From Sphingobacteriaceae bacterium (GTDB lineage: Bacteria; Bacteroidota; Bacteroidia; B-17B0; Aurantibacillaceae): a stretch of 64,000 nt of DNA. The position numbers and the translations under genes were made by a program. The stretch is taken from positions 1 through 64,000 of the forward strand of contig CANKBS010000012.1 of assembly GCA_947480015.1 (NCBI GenBank). The letters are read 5' to 3'. Below are positions 27,372 to 36,792 of the stretch, one piece after another (the first letter of the stretch is position 1; every line of letters starts with the position of its first letter). Below the pieces are notes generated by a model that did no database searches, was not told where the DNA came from, and worked only from the letters and a program-made list of their open reading frames with translations.

Positions 27372-27713
27372 ATGTCAGAAGAACTTGAAAAAAATGATAG
27401 GGGCGATTTGTTCTCAAAATCTGTTAGGGCAGGAAAACGTACTTACTTTTTCGATGTAAAAAGCACCAGAGGTAATGATTATTACTTAACCATTACCGAA
27501 AGCAAAAAACGCTTTGGTACCGATGGAAAATTTACCTACGAAAAACACAAAATTTTCCTCTATAAAGAAGATTTTGAAAAGTTCATCGAAGGTTTGAACG
27601 AAGCCATAACCCACATTAAAGAAAATGCACCGGAAATAGAAAGTAATTACGAATCGAATGAACCAGAGAAAAAGAGTGATTCGGATGTGAGCTTTGAGGA
27701 CCTGGGAAACTAA
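27372..27713 (+). CDS. PUR family (DUF3276) DNA/RNA-binding protein
   Basis: A 113-residue protein of the Bacteroidota/Spirochaete PUR family, which binds single-stranded nucleic acid as a dimer. The core reads SVRAGKRTYFFDVKSTRGND, then YYLTITESKKRF and FLYKEDFEKFIEGLNEAI, the beta-strands and helix of the PUR repeat. An acidic tail (about 25 residues, EPEKKSDSDVSFEDLGN) follows. A good terminator (27737-27760) ends the transcript, so the gene is monocistronic. Confidence 0.9.
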   Translation: MSEELEKNDRGDLFSKSVRAGKRTYFFDVKSTRGNDYYLTITESKKRFGTDGKFTYEKHKIFLYKEDFEKFIEGLNEAITHIKENAPEIESNYESNEPEKKSDSDVSFEDLGN

Positions 27714-27736
27714 AACAAATTCTAAAAACGATAGAC

Positions 27737-27760
27737 GGCGGTTAAACCCGCCTTTTTTTT
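27737..27760 (+). terminator. Rho-independent terminator of the PUR gene
   Basis: GGCGG (27737-27741) pairs with CCGCC (27748-27752) and is followed by eight T (27753-27760), 24 bp after the stop. Confidence 0.85.
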
Positions 27761-27832
27761 GCTCCAATTTTTATGCTTCTCCTGCCAATCGCATCAAGGC
27801 TTCAAACACAAAAAGTGCTTAGCGCAAATTAA

Positions 27833-28402
27833 ATGAAACTTTTAGTACTCGATAATTACGACAGCTTCACCTACAACCTGGTTCACCTCATCGAAAAGGT
27901 GAGCGAAATTCCTTTTGAAGTCAAAAAAAATAACGACATCACACTTGAAGAGATAAAAGCCTTTGACAAGATTCTTTTATCACCCGGACCCGGCTTACCT
28001 TCACAAGCCGGCATTATGCCCGAGCTTTTAAAAACCTATGCCTCTTCTAAATCCATCTTTGGTGTTTGTTTGGGTTTGCAGGCCATTGGTGAATTTTGTG
28101 ACTCCCCTCTTAAAAATTTAAATACCGTGTTTCACGGTTTGGCAACTCCCATTCATCTTATTAAAGAAGATCCTTTATTTAGAAATTGTCCCAATCATTT
28201 TTTAGCCGGACGTTATCATTCTTGGGTTATTGATGAAAATCATCTATCCAATCAATTAGAAATTACTGCGCTTGACGATCAGGGACTCATCATGGCTGCG
28301 CACCATAAAGAATACAATGTTCGCGGCGTTCAATTTCATCCCGAATCTATTTTATCGGAGCACGGCGAAAGCATTATCAGAAACTGGATTGAACTTTGCT
28401 GA
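27833..28402 (+). CDS. Glutamine amidotransferase, anthranilate/aminodeoxychorismate synthase component II
   Basis: Class I glutamine amidotransferase of the TrpG/PabA group, which supplies ammonia for anthranilate or p-aminobenzoate synthesis. LDNYDSFTYNLVHLI is the family N-terminus; SPGPGLPSQAG, the nucleophile elbow GVCLGLQAIG (Cys79; Leu where the family usually has His) and QFHPESILSEHG (catalytic His/Glu) follow. Length (189 aa) is normal. No trpE/pabB lies next to it; instead it leads into aroB and aroA, so it may serve folate or tryptophan synthesis from the same chorismate pathway. Confidence 0.9.
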   Translation: MKLLVLDNYDSFTYNLVHLIEKVSEIPFEVKKNNDITLEEIKAFDKILLSPGPGLPSQAGIMPELLKTYASSKSIFGVCLGLQAIGEFCDSPLKNLNTVFHGLATPIHLIKEDPLFRNCPNHFLAGRYHSWVIDENHLSNQLEITALDDQGLIMAAHHKEYNVRGVQFHPESILSEHGESIIRNWIELC

Positions 28403-28426
28403 AAATATTGTTTAATTTTATAGCTC

Positions 28427-29491
28427 ATGCCAACAATCAAAACAAAACACTACAGCATTGTTACAGGAACTAATTCCCTCTCCTCCCTTAAATCATTTTT
28501 ATCCAAAAATAAATTCAGCGCTTACTTCATCCTATGCGATGAGAATACACTGCTCTATTGTTTGCCGACTCTCATTTTTGCCTGTCCCGTATTGGGCAAA
28601 GCAGAAGTGATCGAAATTGAAAGCGGAGAAGAAAGTAAGTCGCTTGAGATTTGCGCCAATATTTGGGAAACCCTTACCGAAAACAAAGCCGATAAAAATG
28701 CACTCATCATTAATTTAGGTGGCGGTGTAGTAAGTGACTTGGGTGGATTTGTCTCCTCAGTATATAAAAGAGGCATTGATTTTATAAATATTCCCACATC
28801 CTTATTAGCCATGGCCGATGCCAGTGTGGGTGGTAAAACAGGCATTGATTTTGCCGGACTAAAAAACAACATCGGTACTTTTGCACAAGCCAAATCGGTA
28901 TTTGTTGACCCTTCCTTTCTTGCCACCTTGCCCGAACGTCATTATATGAATGGTTTGGCTGAGATTTATAAAATTGCTTTGGTGGCTGATGCTTCTTTTT
29001 GGAAACAATTACAAAAAGCAGGTCCAAACCAAAATGCCGAAAAACTGGTCAGTAAAAGTATAAGCCTTAAACATGCCATCGTATTAAAAGACCCTTTTGA
29101 TAAAGGTATTCGGAAAATTTTAAATTTTGGACATAGCATAGGACATGCCATTGAAAGTTATTTTTTAGGTAGCGAACAAGCTTTATTACACGGAGAAGCT
29201 GTGGTAATGGGCATGTTAATTGAAACGCATCTGGCTTTTCAGAAAAAATTACTAAGTAAAGAACATTTGGTGGAGATTTATAACGAACTCAGTTTTGTTT
29301 TTGATGTGAAGCCTTTAACTACGATAAACGTATCGGATCTGATGCCTTTTATATATAACGATAAAAAAAACAGTAAAACTCAACTTCTTTTCTCATTGAT
29401 TAAAAAGCCCGGTGCCTGCACCTTTGATGTGCCGGTTACAGAAAAACAAATAGAAAAAGCCCTGGCCTTTTTTAATGCCCACATCCAATGA
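28427..29491 (+). CDS. aroB: 3-dehydroquinate synthase
   Basis: AroB converts DAHP to 3-dehydroquinate, step two of the shikimate pathway, using NAD and zinc. GGGVVSDLGGFVSSVYKRG, IPTSLLAMADASVGGKTGID and the zinc-binding FGHSIGHAIES are intact. Length 354 aa is normal. It starts 24 bp after the amidotransferase gene and overlaps aroA by 4 bp, which places two shikimate enzymes in one operon. Confidence 0.96.
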   Translation: MPTIKTKHYSIVTGTNSLSSLKSFLSKNKFSAYFILCDENTLLYCLPTLIFACPVLGKAEVIEIESGEESKSLEICANIWETLTENKADKNALIINLGGGVVSDLGGFVSSVYKRGIDFINIPTSLLAMADASVGGKTGIDFAGLKNNIGTFAQAKSVFVDPSFLATLPERHYMNGLAEIYKIALVADASFWKQLQKAGPNQNAEKLVSKSISLKHAIVLKDPFDKGIRKILNFGHSIGHAIESYFLGSEQALLHGEAVVMGMLIETHLAFQKKLLSKEHLVEIYNELSFVFDVKPLTTINVSDLMPFIYNDKKNSKTQLLFSLIKKPGACTFDVPVTEKQIEKALAFFNAHIQ

Positions 29492-30726
29492 TCCGTTTAA
29501 GTGCACCCACACATACTATTAAAGCCAAAATATATTTGGGCGGTTCAAAAAGCATCAACAATCGTTTGCTCATCTTAAACGAATTGTTCCAGCTTAATTC
29601 TGATCTTCAAAACCTTTCTTCCTCTGAAGACACTTTTCTTTTACAAAAAGCATTAGCACAATTAAAAAATTCAAAACAAGCCAGCATTCATATTGGTCAT
29701 GCGGGGAGCGATCTGCGTTTTCTTACTGCTCTCCTCGCAATAACCGAAGGTGTATGGGACCTTACCGGTTCTGATCGTTTAAAGGAAAGACCCATTGCCG
29801 AGTTGGTAAGAGCTTTAAGAGAGTTGGGTGCCGACATCGCTTATCTTGAAAAAGAAAATTTTCCGCCTTTAAAAATAAAAGGGAAAAAACTCAAGGGTGG
29901 CACTTTAGAAATTGACAGCAGTATTAGCTCACAATTTGTATCGGCACTATTACTCATTGCTCCGGCGCTTGAAAACGGACTCTCGCTCAACTTAAAAAAT
30001 TCTCCGGTATCCCGTCCTTATATAGATATGACTCTGGCTCTTTTAACAGGATTGGGTGTTCAGGTAGAAGCATCCGCACAAAGCATACGTGTTGAACCGG
30101 CCGGCGTTTTGATTAAAACTAAATCTTTCATCGAGTCTGACTGGTCATCGGCTTCCTACTGGTATAGCATGTGTGCCCTGGCACCCCATTCAGAAATTGA
30201 ATTGTTTTATTTAAACAAAAGTAGTTTGCAGGCCGATGCCATCATTGTTGATTTATATAAAACCTTGGGAGTGGAAACCCTTTATAAAGAAAATTCTGTT
30301 TTAATAAGACACATTCCTTTACAAGCAACATCATTCGACTACGATTTTACAAATTGTCCCGATATTGCTCAAAGTATAGCGCCGCTTTGTTTTGCTTTGG
30401 GAATTCCGGCCAGATTACATGGTTTAAAAACACTGCGCTTAAAAGAAAGTGATCGTATTGAAGCTCTAAAAACGGAATTGGAAAAATTAGGTGCCAGCAT
30501 TAAAGTTGAGAAAGACAGTCTATATATAAGCGGAAACTTGGATAAAACCATTATACCACAACCAATCGCCACCTATAACGATCACCGCATGGCACTTGCT
30601 TTTGCGCCACTGGCCCTGCTGCTCAAGGAACTGCGCATTCAACACCCTTCGGTCATCGACAAATCCTACCCCGGCTTTTGGGAAGATTTGAAATCCGTTG
30701 GTTTTAATGTAAATTTGCAGCCTTAA
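29488..30726 (+). CDS. aroA: 3-phosphoshikimate 1-carboxyvinyltransferase (EPSP synthase)
   Basis: EPSP synthase transfers enolpyruvate to shikimate 3-phosphate. GGSKSINNRLLIL is the substrate-binding N-terminus; HAGSDLRFLTALL is a variant of the usual GNSGT-type motif; DRLKERPIAELVRAL, LRLKESDRIEALK and YNDHRMALAFAPLAL are conserved. Length 412 aa is slightly short but complete. Overlaps aroB by 4 bp and precedes tatC by 2 bp. Confidence 0.95.
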   Translation: MIRLSAPTHTIKAKIYLGGSKSINNRLLILNELFQLNSDLQNLSSSEDTFLLQKALAQLKNSKQASIHIGHAGSDLRFLTALLAITEGVWDLTGSDRLKERPIAELVRALRELGADIAYLEKENFPPLKIKGKKLKGGTLEIDSSISSQFVSALLLIAPALENGLSLNLKNSPVSRPYIDMTLALLTGLGVQVEASAQSIRVEPAGVLIKTKSFIESDWSSASYWYSMCALAPHSEIELFYLNKSSLQADAIIVDLYKTLGVETLYKENSVLIRHIPLQATSFDYDFTNCPDIAQSIAPLCFALGIPARLHGLKTLRLKESDRIEALKTELEKLGASIKVEKDSLYISGNLDKTIIPQPIATYNDHRMALAFAPLALLLKELRIQHPSVIDKSYPGFWEDLKSVGFNVNLQP

Positions 30727-30728
30727 AC

Positions 30729-31565
30729 ATGGCATTCTTCGCATCAGATAAAAATACCGAAACCGGAAAGGAAATGTCCTTTTTACAACACCTAGAAGAA
30801 CTCCGCTGGCATTTAGTGAGAAGCGCTGCCTTGGTGATGGTCTTTGCCATATTGGCTTTTGTGTTTAACGACTTTGTTTTTGATACCGTTATATTCGGAC
30901 CCCTTCAGCAAAATTTTATTTCGTACCGGGCGCTTTGTGCCTTTGGCCAATACATTGGTGCAGGCGATGTGATGTGTATGGTAGTTAAACCGGCGCATTT
31001 ACAAACCCTCAGTGCCAGCGAACAATTTTTTAATCACATGTGGATATCCTTTATCTGTGGTTTGGTAATTGGCTTCCCTGCGGTATTGTGGGAGCTTTGG
31101 AAATTTGTGAGTCCGGCTTTAAAAAGCAAAGAAATTGGTCCGGTTAAAATTTTTGTACTCATTGCCTCTATTTTATTTTTGATAGGCATTTTCTTCGGTT
31201 ACTTTTTACTCTTCCCTATGAGTTACAATTTTTTGATCAATTACCAAGTTTCTTCCAGCGGTATTGTGCAAACTCAAAATACCTTTGATGATTATATTTC
31301 TTTGATCAGCACCATGACCCTAGTTTCGGGAATTATTTTTGAAATGCCGGTATTGGTTTATTTTTTAACACGTATGACCTTGCTTACCCCGCAGTTCATG
31401 CGTAAATACCGTAAACACGCGGTTATCATCATTTTGATCGCTGCGGCTATTATTACACCTAGTCCCGATGTGACGTCACAAATGGTGGTTGCTATTCCCA
31501 TGTATCTCTTGTATGAATTAAGTGTGTTTGTTTCGGCCTGGGTAATTAAGAAACATAAACTCTAA
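30729..31565 (+). CDS. tatC: Sec-independent (Tat) translocase protein TatC
   Basis: TatC is the six-helix core of the twin-arginine translocase and recognises Tat signal peptides. It opens with the diagnostic SFLQHLEELRWHLVRSA, and FPAVLWELWKFVSPAL and SPDVTSQMVVAIPMYLLYEL are conserved. An insertion between the first two helices is common in Bacteroidota. The partner tatA is at 42727-42978, about 11 kb away. It follows aroA by 2 bp, so it is co-transcribed with aroB-aroA. Confidence 0.95.
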   Translation: MAFFASDKNTETGKEMSFLQHLEELRWHLVRSAALVMVFAILAFVFNDFVFDTVIFGPLQQNFISYRALCAFGQYIGAGDVMCMVVKPAHLQTLSASEQFFNHMWISFICGLVIGFPAVLWELWKFVSPALKSKEIGPVKIFVLIASILFLIGIFFGYFLLFPMSYNFLINYQVSSSGIVQTQNTFDDYISLISTMTLVSGIIFEMPVLVYFLTRMTLLTPQFMRKYRKHAVIIILIAAAIITPSPDVTSQMVVAIPMYLLYELSVFVSAWVIKKHKL

Positions 31566-31582
31566 AGCTAAACCACAAAACC

Positions 31583-31930
31583 ATGTCAGATCAGGTAACA
31601 GAATTTAATGCCTATCGTTCAAAAATGAATGAGGTTATTTTGGGCAAAGACAATTTAGTGATCAAACGTTTATTTAACCTCGATACACAAACTTATGCCG
31701 AGGGGGCTTTAAATGTAAAAACAAAAGAAATGCTCGGTCTTGTTGCCAGCATGGTTTTACGTTGTGATGATTGTATTAAATACCATCTCGAAAAGTGTAA
31801 AGAGCAAGGTTGTAGCACCGAAGAAATTTACGAGATTTTTGCTGTGGCCAATATTGTTGGCGGCACCATTGTGATTCCGCACACCCGCCGCGGTGCCGAA
31901 TTCTGGGAAGAACTACTCAAACAAAAATAA
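31583..31930 (+). CDS. Carboxymuconolactone decarboxylase/AhpD-like protein
   Basis: A 115-residue all-alpha protein with the CxxC redox pair in LRCDDCIKYHLEKCKEQG, the AhpD-like signature, and a conserved GGTIVIPHTRR region. Peroxidase-coupled thiol chemistry is possible; the substrate is unknown. It lies 17 bp after tatC and converges with the pspC-like gene, whose stop is one base away. Confidence 0.9.
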   Translation: MSDQVTEFNAYRSKMNEVILGKDNLVIKRLFNLDTQTYAEGALNVKTKEMLGLVASMVLRCDDCIKYHLEKCKEQGCSTEEIYEIFAVANIVGGTIVIPHTRRGAEFWEELLKQK

Positions 31931-31931
31931 T

Positions 31932-32168
31932 TTATTCAATATCCCACACACTAGGACGTTTACGGGTATAAAAAGGCTTGAAGTAATTTTTATGTTCTAA
32001 CATAAAAGCCATGATAAAATAAATGATGATCGGACTTCCAAAAGTGAAGAAGGAAAGATAAATAAAGTACATACGCACAGTGTTGGTGCGAATGCCCAGT
32101 TTTTTACCCAGCCATTGGCAAACCCCAAAAGCCCTATGTTCAAACCATCGTCTGATTGAATTGATCAT
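31932..32168 (-). CDS. PspC domain protein
   Basis: A 78-residue membrane protein of the PspC type, usually an envelope-stress sensor or regulator. RAFGVCQWLGKKLGIRTNTV is the family signature (variant of GVCGGLAEY), followed by one helix (RMYFIYLSFFTFGSPIIIYF). Its stop is one base from that of the convergent AhpD-like gene. No other psp genes are nearby. Confidence 0.85.
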   Translation of the reverse strand: MINSIRRWFEHRAFGVCQWLGKKLGIRTNTVRMYFIYLSFFTFGSPIIIYFIMAFMLEHKNYFKPFYTRKRPSVWDIE

Positions 32169-32218
32169 GTTGCAAAGATAAACTATTTAATAGAGTATTT
32201 AATTGAGGCTCGTATTCT

Positions 32219-32325
32219 TTTTTGGGCGCCCGGGCGGGCCACTTCGGGCTCGGCTACCGCCTCGGTTTCCGCCGAAAAGGCGGAGAACCAAGCCCTACGT
32301 GTCCCTGGCGCTAAAATCCGTAATT
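32219..32325 (+). repeat. GGGCGCCC dispersed repeat, copy A
   Basis: Starts TTTTTGGGCGCCCGGGCGGG and ends with CCCTGGCGC and GTAATTT. Internal inverted arms (TTTCCGCC ... GGCGGAGAA) form a hairpin. Same ends as copies B (37449), C (52677) and D (62921, inverted); it lies between the PspC and DUF2851 genes. Confidence 0.85.
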
Positions 32326-32448
32326 TAAAAAACACGTTTTTTATTGCCCTCATAACAACAATCATTTATGAAGAAGTTTCAGTTTTCAACCTAGGACACA
32401 ATTTATTTACTTGAAGAATGATAATGTCAATTTGTATTGCATACTAAT

Positions 32449-33732
32449 TTATTTCGCATTTAATATACTAGCCGCAATGCCGCATTTTAAACAGCTTTTC
32501 GAAACGCAGTAATTATCATACAAGTTAATAAGGGCCTGCGTATCGGCGGCACTTTTGATCTGTTCTTTTTTAGCCGCAAATAATTTTGTTTTCTGATTTT
32601 CTTCGGGGGCGCAATCCGCCAAAAGATCCAAAGCCAATTGTGTAAATTCTTCCTTAGCCAGTTTTTTGCCATAAAAAAAGTAAAAAGGCGCAAAGGAATT
32701 TATGATCAGGTTCTCTATCGACGTTTTTCCAAAGGCCAGGTCTTTAAAAGTGGCCGAAGTATCCAGACTGTAATGATTTTTCCAATAGCCTTGTAATGTT
32801 ATGTTTAAAGCGTTTTTGAGTTCGCTGCTAGTGTTGAATTGATGCGGATTCAGGAACAATTGGGGATTTGAATGAAGCAATTGAGCGAACTGAGCCAATC
32901 GTAAAGTTGGAAAATTAGCGGGACGTAATTTGGAGTATTTAAAGAGTTCTTTCTTCAAAGCCATTAACTGGTATTTGTTTTTAAGAAATTCGAATTCATT
33001 CTGTAACTGCAAAATGTATTTGTCTTCAAATTGCTCATCCAACAAGCCGGCTGTGCCAAACAAGAGCGCTTCTACCTGCAGTAAATTATCGGCGTGTTTT
33101 AAAAGTAAGTTTACAGGCAATTGTTTGGCTATTAATTCAAAGGGTAAGGCATTTACCTTAAAACCAAAATTGCGTAACAGAGCGGTGTAAAAAGTCTGGG
33201 TATAATCCCCATAATAGCTGCTGAACCAGGTTTGTAATGTTTTTACTTTATACTCCAGTCGCTCGGTACACATGCGTTCGAGCCAGGCAATAAATTTAAA
33301 TTTATTTACTTCTTTTAAATGCGCGGCACAGGCCAGTTTATCTTTCGCGGCGGCTAGTTGTTCATACAAACGAATGGTTTCGGGAGAAATGTAATGTTTG
33401 AGCTCTAAAATTTCAACCTGATGTTTTGTGTTTTGCTCCAAGTCCACATCGTGTTCGTACACCGCATGCAAAATAATGGTGTCGTATGTTTTATCATCCT
33501 GATGTTTGTGTTTTAACCAATCGCTGGTTTTCAGGTGGATCTCTACATTACCCGCCAATACCAAGTCATTCAAACGAATGTGGGCATTAAAAAAATCCGG
33601 ACCCGAATCCACATTCAATTCTCCCGGTTTCAGAATGCTGATCTCGCTGCCCGAATGGCAAATAAGTGGAATTGGTTTTAAAAGTCGGTGCCGCCAAACA
33701 AATTGCAGCAGATCCTCCTTAAATTTAGGCAT
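32449..33732 (-). CDS. DUF2851 family protein
   Basis: A 427-residue Bacteroidota protein. The N-terminus (PKFKEDLLQFVWRHRLL) and the strand region PGELNVDSGPDFFNAHIRLN, then GNVEIHLKTSDWLKHKHQ match DUF2851. A Cys pair near the end (CVSKSCLKCGI) may bind metal. Function unknown. It overlaps the YdcF-like gene by 8 bp on the same strand, so they are translated from one mRNA. Confidence 0.9.
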   Translation of the reverse strand: MPKFKEDLLQFVWRHRLLKPIPLICHSGSEISILKPGELNVDSGPDFFNAHIRLNDLVLAGNVEIHLKTSDWLKHKHQDDKTYDTIILHAVYEHDVDLEQNTKHQVEILELKHYISPETIRLYEQLAAAKDKLACAAHLKEVNKFKFIAWLERMCTERLEYKVKTLQTWFSSYYGDYTQTFYTALLRNFGFKVNALPFELIAKQLPVNLLLKHADNLLQVEALLFGTAGLLDEQFEDKYILQLQNEFEFLKNKYQLMALKKELFKYSKLRPANFPTLRLAQFAQLLHSNPQLFLNPHQFNTSSELKNALNITLQGYWKNHYSLDTSATFKDLAFGKTSIENLIINSFAPFYFFYGKKLAKEEFTQLALDLLADCAPEENQKTKLFAAKKEQIKSAADTQALINLYDNYCVSKSCLKCGIAASILNAK

Positions 33733-34501
33733 ATCCTTTTAGCTTATAAGTTAGGTAGCCAATCCACTCATGTATGAGCATATCAAGACCTATTAAAGCA
33801 CCGGGATTGGGTATAAATAAATGATCAAAAGTAAAACGACGAAGTCCGCTGGAACGGTTGGTAATATAAGGACTCAAATTGGTAAAGCCTGCCTTTTTAA
33901 AAACCGCCATGGCCCTTGGCATATGATAACCCGAGGTTACCAATAGAAAATTTCCTTTTAGATTTAAACTATCCAGAATTTTTTTGGTGTACACCGCATT
34001 TTCATAAGTGTTTTTACTTTCCGATTCAAAAATCATGGCGCTATCGGGAACATGAATGCTGCTTAAATACTTTTTAACGTAAATACCTTCCTTTTTTTCA
34101 GGAAATTCAATACTTCCGGAGCCTCCTGTAAAAATAATTTTTTTAATCCTGCCCTTATGATACAATGCCAGGGTTTGAAACAAACGGTCGCCACTGTGAC
34201 CGAAATTTAATTTTTTTAAACGCAAATCCACGTCGCCTATTCCTCCTAAAACAATGGCGCCATCGTAGGTGTTCGTCATCAGGTCGTAATCGGGTGTTAC
34301 CGGCTCCCAGGCCCTGAAACACTCATCCACCAAAAAAGAATTGCTACAAACATACAGTACAATAACCGCGGCTATGCGCAATTTTTTGGCCCTGCCTTCT
34401 ACTTTTGTTTTAAAGGAATAAAGTAAAAGCACAAACACCCAGGTTAAAGGCGAAAATAAAAAAGCGACTAATTTGGAGAGGTAAAAAAACATAAGTTGCA
34501 T
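33725..34501 (-). CDS. YdcF/SanA family (DUF218) protein
   Basis: A 258-residue membrane-anchored protein with two N-terminal helices (LVAFLFSPLTWVFVLLLYSF) and a DUF218 domain: GAIVLGGIGDVDLR, IIFTGGSG, ESESKNTYENA and LVTSGYHMPRAMAVF. Family members (ElyC, SanA, YdcF) act in envelope biogenesis, including peptidoglycan. It overlaps the DUF2851 gene. Divergent from accC. Confidence 0.88.
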   Translation of the reverse strand: MQLMFFYLSKLVAFLFSPLTWVFVLLLYSFKTKVEGRAKKLRIAAVIVLYVCSNSFLVDECFRAWEPVTPDYDLMTNTYDGAIVLGGIGDVDLRLKKLNFGHSGDRLFQTLALYHKGRIKKIIFTGGSGSIEFPEKKEGIYVKKYLSSIHVPDSAMIFESESKNTYENAVYTKKILDSLNLKGNFLLVTSGYHMPRAMAVFKKAGFTNLSPYITNRSSGLRRFTFDHLFIPNPGALIGLDMLIHEWIGYLTYKLKGYA

Positions 34502-34585
34502 CTAAAATAATAAAAAGAACTAATAATTGCGGTAGTTTAAAGCAATCTTATTATTGATTATCTTTATGCTTGATTTTGAACCTTT

Positions 34586-36070
34586 ATGCAAAAAATTCTG
34601 ATAGCCAACCGTGGTGAGATTGCCCTGCGTATTATGCGCAGCGCGCGTGAAATGGGAATAAAAACCGTTGCCATTTATTCTGAAGCCGATCGTAATGCCC
34701 TGTTTGTGCGTTATGCCGACGAAGCAGTTTGTGTGGGTCCGCCACCGAGCGCCCAGTCGTATTTACAAGGCGATAAAATCATTGCCATTTGTAAGGAATT
34801 AAAGGTAGATGGCATCCATCCGGGTTATGGTTTTTTAAGTGAGAACGCCGATTTTGCCCGAAAAGTAAGAGCGGCCGGCATTACCTTTATAGGACCAAGT
34901 CCCGAGAGTATGGACCTGATGGGTGATAAACTCAGCGCCAAGGCCACAGCTAAAAAATACAAAGTACCCATGATCCCCGGATCGGAAGGTGCTATCAGCG
35001 ATATTAAAGAAGCCATTAAAGTAGCCAAGGAAGTGGGTTTCCCGCTTTTAATAAAAGCTAGCGCCGGCGGTGGTGGTAAAGGCATGCGTTTGGTAGAGCG
35101 TGAAGAAGATATTGAAGAGCAAATGAAAATGGCCGTAAGTGAGGCTATTTCAGCTTTTGGGAATGGTGCGGTTTTTATTGAACGTTATGCTACCAGTCCG
35201 CGACACATCGAAATTCAGTTACTGGCCGATAACCACGGCAATTGTGTGTATTTGTTCGAACGCGAATGCAGCATTCAACGCCGTCACCAAAAATTAATTG
35301 AAGAAGCGCCGAGTTCGGTGTTAAGTCCGGAATTACGCGAACGTATGGGCAAATGCGCGGTTGATGTGGCCAAGGCCTGCAATTACAGTGGCGCCGGCAC
35401 GGTTGAGTTTTTAGTGGATGATAAACTGAACTTTTATTTTCTTGAAATGAATACCCGTTTGCAGGTAGAACATCCTGTTTCGGAACTGATTACCGGTTTA
35501 GATTTGGTAAAAGAACAAATTAAGGTAGCCCGTAACGAAAAACTTAGCTTCACCCAAAACGATCTTAAAATAAACGGGCATGCTTTAGAAGTGCGTGTGT
35601 GCGCGGAAGACCCGATGAATAACTTTTTACCGGATATTGGCAAACTGGTGGTTTATAAAACGCCCGCCGGTCCGGGGGTGAGGGTTGACGATAGTTTTGA
35701 AGAAGGTATGGACATTCCTATTTATTACGATCCCATGATCTCAAAACTGATTGTGCATGGTAAAGACCGTACCGAAGCCATCGAAAAAATGATCAGAGCC
35801 ATTGAAGATTATAAAATTGTGGGCGTTGAAACCACCCTCGATTTCTGCAAATTCGTTTTAAAACACGATGCTTTTGTGAGCGGTAAATTTGATACCGGTT
35901 TTGTAAAAGATCATTTTAAACCCGAGTACTTAATGACTGAAAACGCCGAATATGCCGAAATTGCTGCTATTGCTGGCTCGGTGATTTTTGGAAATGCGAC
36001 GGTAAGTAAACAAACGATAAGCCAAGACTCTGTTAAAAAAAGTCAATGGAAATCGAAGCGCCTTAATTAA
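34586..36070 (+). CDS. accC: Biotin carboxylase subunit of acyl-CoA carboxylase
   Basis: AccC carboxylates the biotin carrier protein with bicarbonate and ATP, the first half of malonyl-CoA (or propionyl-CoA carboxylase) synthesis. The opening KILIANRGEIALRIMRSARE and the ATP-grasp KASAGGGGKGMRLV, FIERYATSPRHIEIQLL and FLEMNTRLQVEHPVSELITG are intact. At 494 aa it includes the full biotin carboxylase C-terminal domain plus a short tail. No accB/bccp gene is adjacent. Divergent from the YdcF-like gene. Confidence 0.95.
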   Translation: MQKILIANRGEIALRIMRSAREMGIKTVAIYSEADRNALFVRYADEAVCVGPPPSAQSYLQGDKIIAICKELKVDGIHPGYGFLSENADFARKVRAAGITFIGPSPESMDLMGDKLSAKATAKKYKVPMIPGSEGAISDIKEAIKVAKEVGFPLLIKASAGGGGKGMRLVEREEDIEEQMKMAVSEAISAFGNGAVFIERYATSPRHIEIQLLADNHGNCVYLFERECSIQRRHQKLIEEAPSSVLSPELRERMGKCAVDVAKACNYSGAGTVEFLVDDKLNFYFLEMNTRLQVEHPVSELITGLDLVKEQIKVARNEKLSFTQNDLKINGHALEVRVCAEDPMNNFLPDIGKLVVYKTPAGPGVRVDDSFEEGMDIPIYYDPMISKLIVHGKDRTEAIEKMIRAIEDYKIVGVETTLDFCKFVLKHDAFVSGKFDTGFVKDHFKPEYLMTENAEYAEIAAIAGSVIFGNATVSKQTISQDSVKKSQWKSKRLN

Positions 36071-36148
36071 AGCGTAACTTTTAGCTTACCTTTTACGTTT
36101 AAACTAATAAATGGTTGAATGCAAGATCATTTTTTAAAATACTTCCAA

Positions 36149-36763
36149 ATGAACTTCAGAAAAAGTAGTCTTTACTTTTTTGTTTTTATTAGTTGGACCC
36201 TCTCCTCTCAAAATACCTCGGCCTATGATCTTTTAACGCCGCCCGAAAACGGTTACCGTTGTCGCGCCGAAGTGCATGAAGGTGATACCATACCGGTGTT
36301 TGATCTGAGTACCATTTATGTGAGCGCCTCTTATGTGTTTAGAACACCTAAGGCTTATGAGCAATGGACCCGTGTAAAATTTAATGTCAAAAAAGTGTAT
36401 CCCTATGCTATTCTGGCGGCAGCTAAATTAAAAGAATACGATAAAGCTCTTGAAAAAATTCAGGATGAAGATTTGAAAAAAGTCTTTATTAAAGCCTGCG
36501 AAAAGGATCTGAGAAATGAGTTTGAGGATGAGTTAAAGGGATTGACCGTATCGCAGGGTAAAATACTGATGAAACTCATAGACCGTGAAGCTAACAAAAC
36601 CACCTACGAAATCGTAAAACAATTACGCGGCAGTTTTCAGGCGGCTATGTGGCAAACCCTAGCCTGCCTGTTTGGGCATAACATGAAGGTAGAATACGAT
36701 GCCAAGGTAGAAGATATTTTGATAGAACGCGCCGTAAAATTAGTTGAAGCCGGTCAGTTCTAA
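36149..36763 (+). CDS. DUF4294 secreted protein
   Basis: A Bacteroidota-specific DUF4294 protein. With ATG 36149 it has a signal peptide (MNFRKSSLYFFVFISWTLSS) and mature sequence of about 185 residues; ATG 36119 adds ten residues and is less likely. The domain is marked by HEGDTIPVFDLSTIYVSA, RVKFNVKKVYPYAI and GLTVSQGKILMKLIDREANK. Function unknown, probably periplasmic. Confidence 0.88.
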   Translation: MNFRKSSLYFFVFISWTLSSQNTSAYDLLTPPENGYRCRAEVHEGDTIPVFDLSTIYVSASYVFRTPKAYEQWTRVKFNVKKVYPYAILAAAKLKEYDKALEKIQDEDLKKVFIKACEKDLRNEFEDELKGLTVSQGKILMKLIDREANKTTYEIVKQLRGSFQAAMWQTLACLFGHNMKVEYDAKVEDILIERAVKLVEAGQF

Positions 36764-36792
36764 TTTCGAATTTTTATTATTATTTTAGCCCT

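Noticed and set aside
32183-32365. 60-residue minus-strand ORF over repeat copy A
   Set aside because: It is composed of the GGGCGCCC repeat translated in one frame; no homologue-like features.
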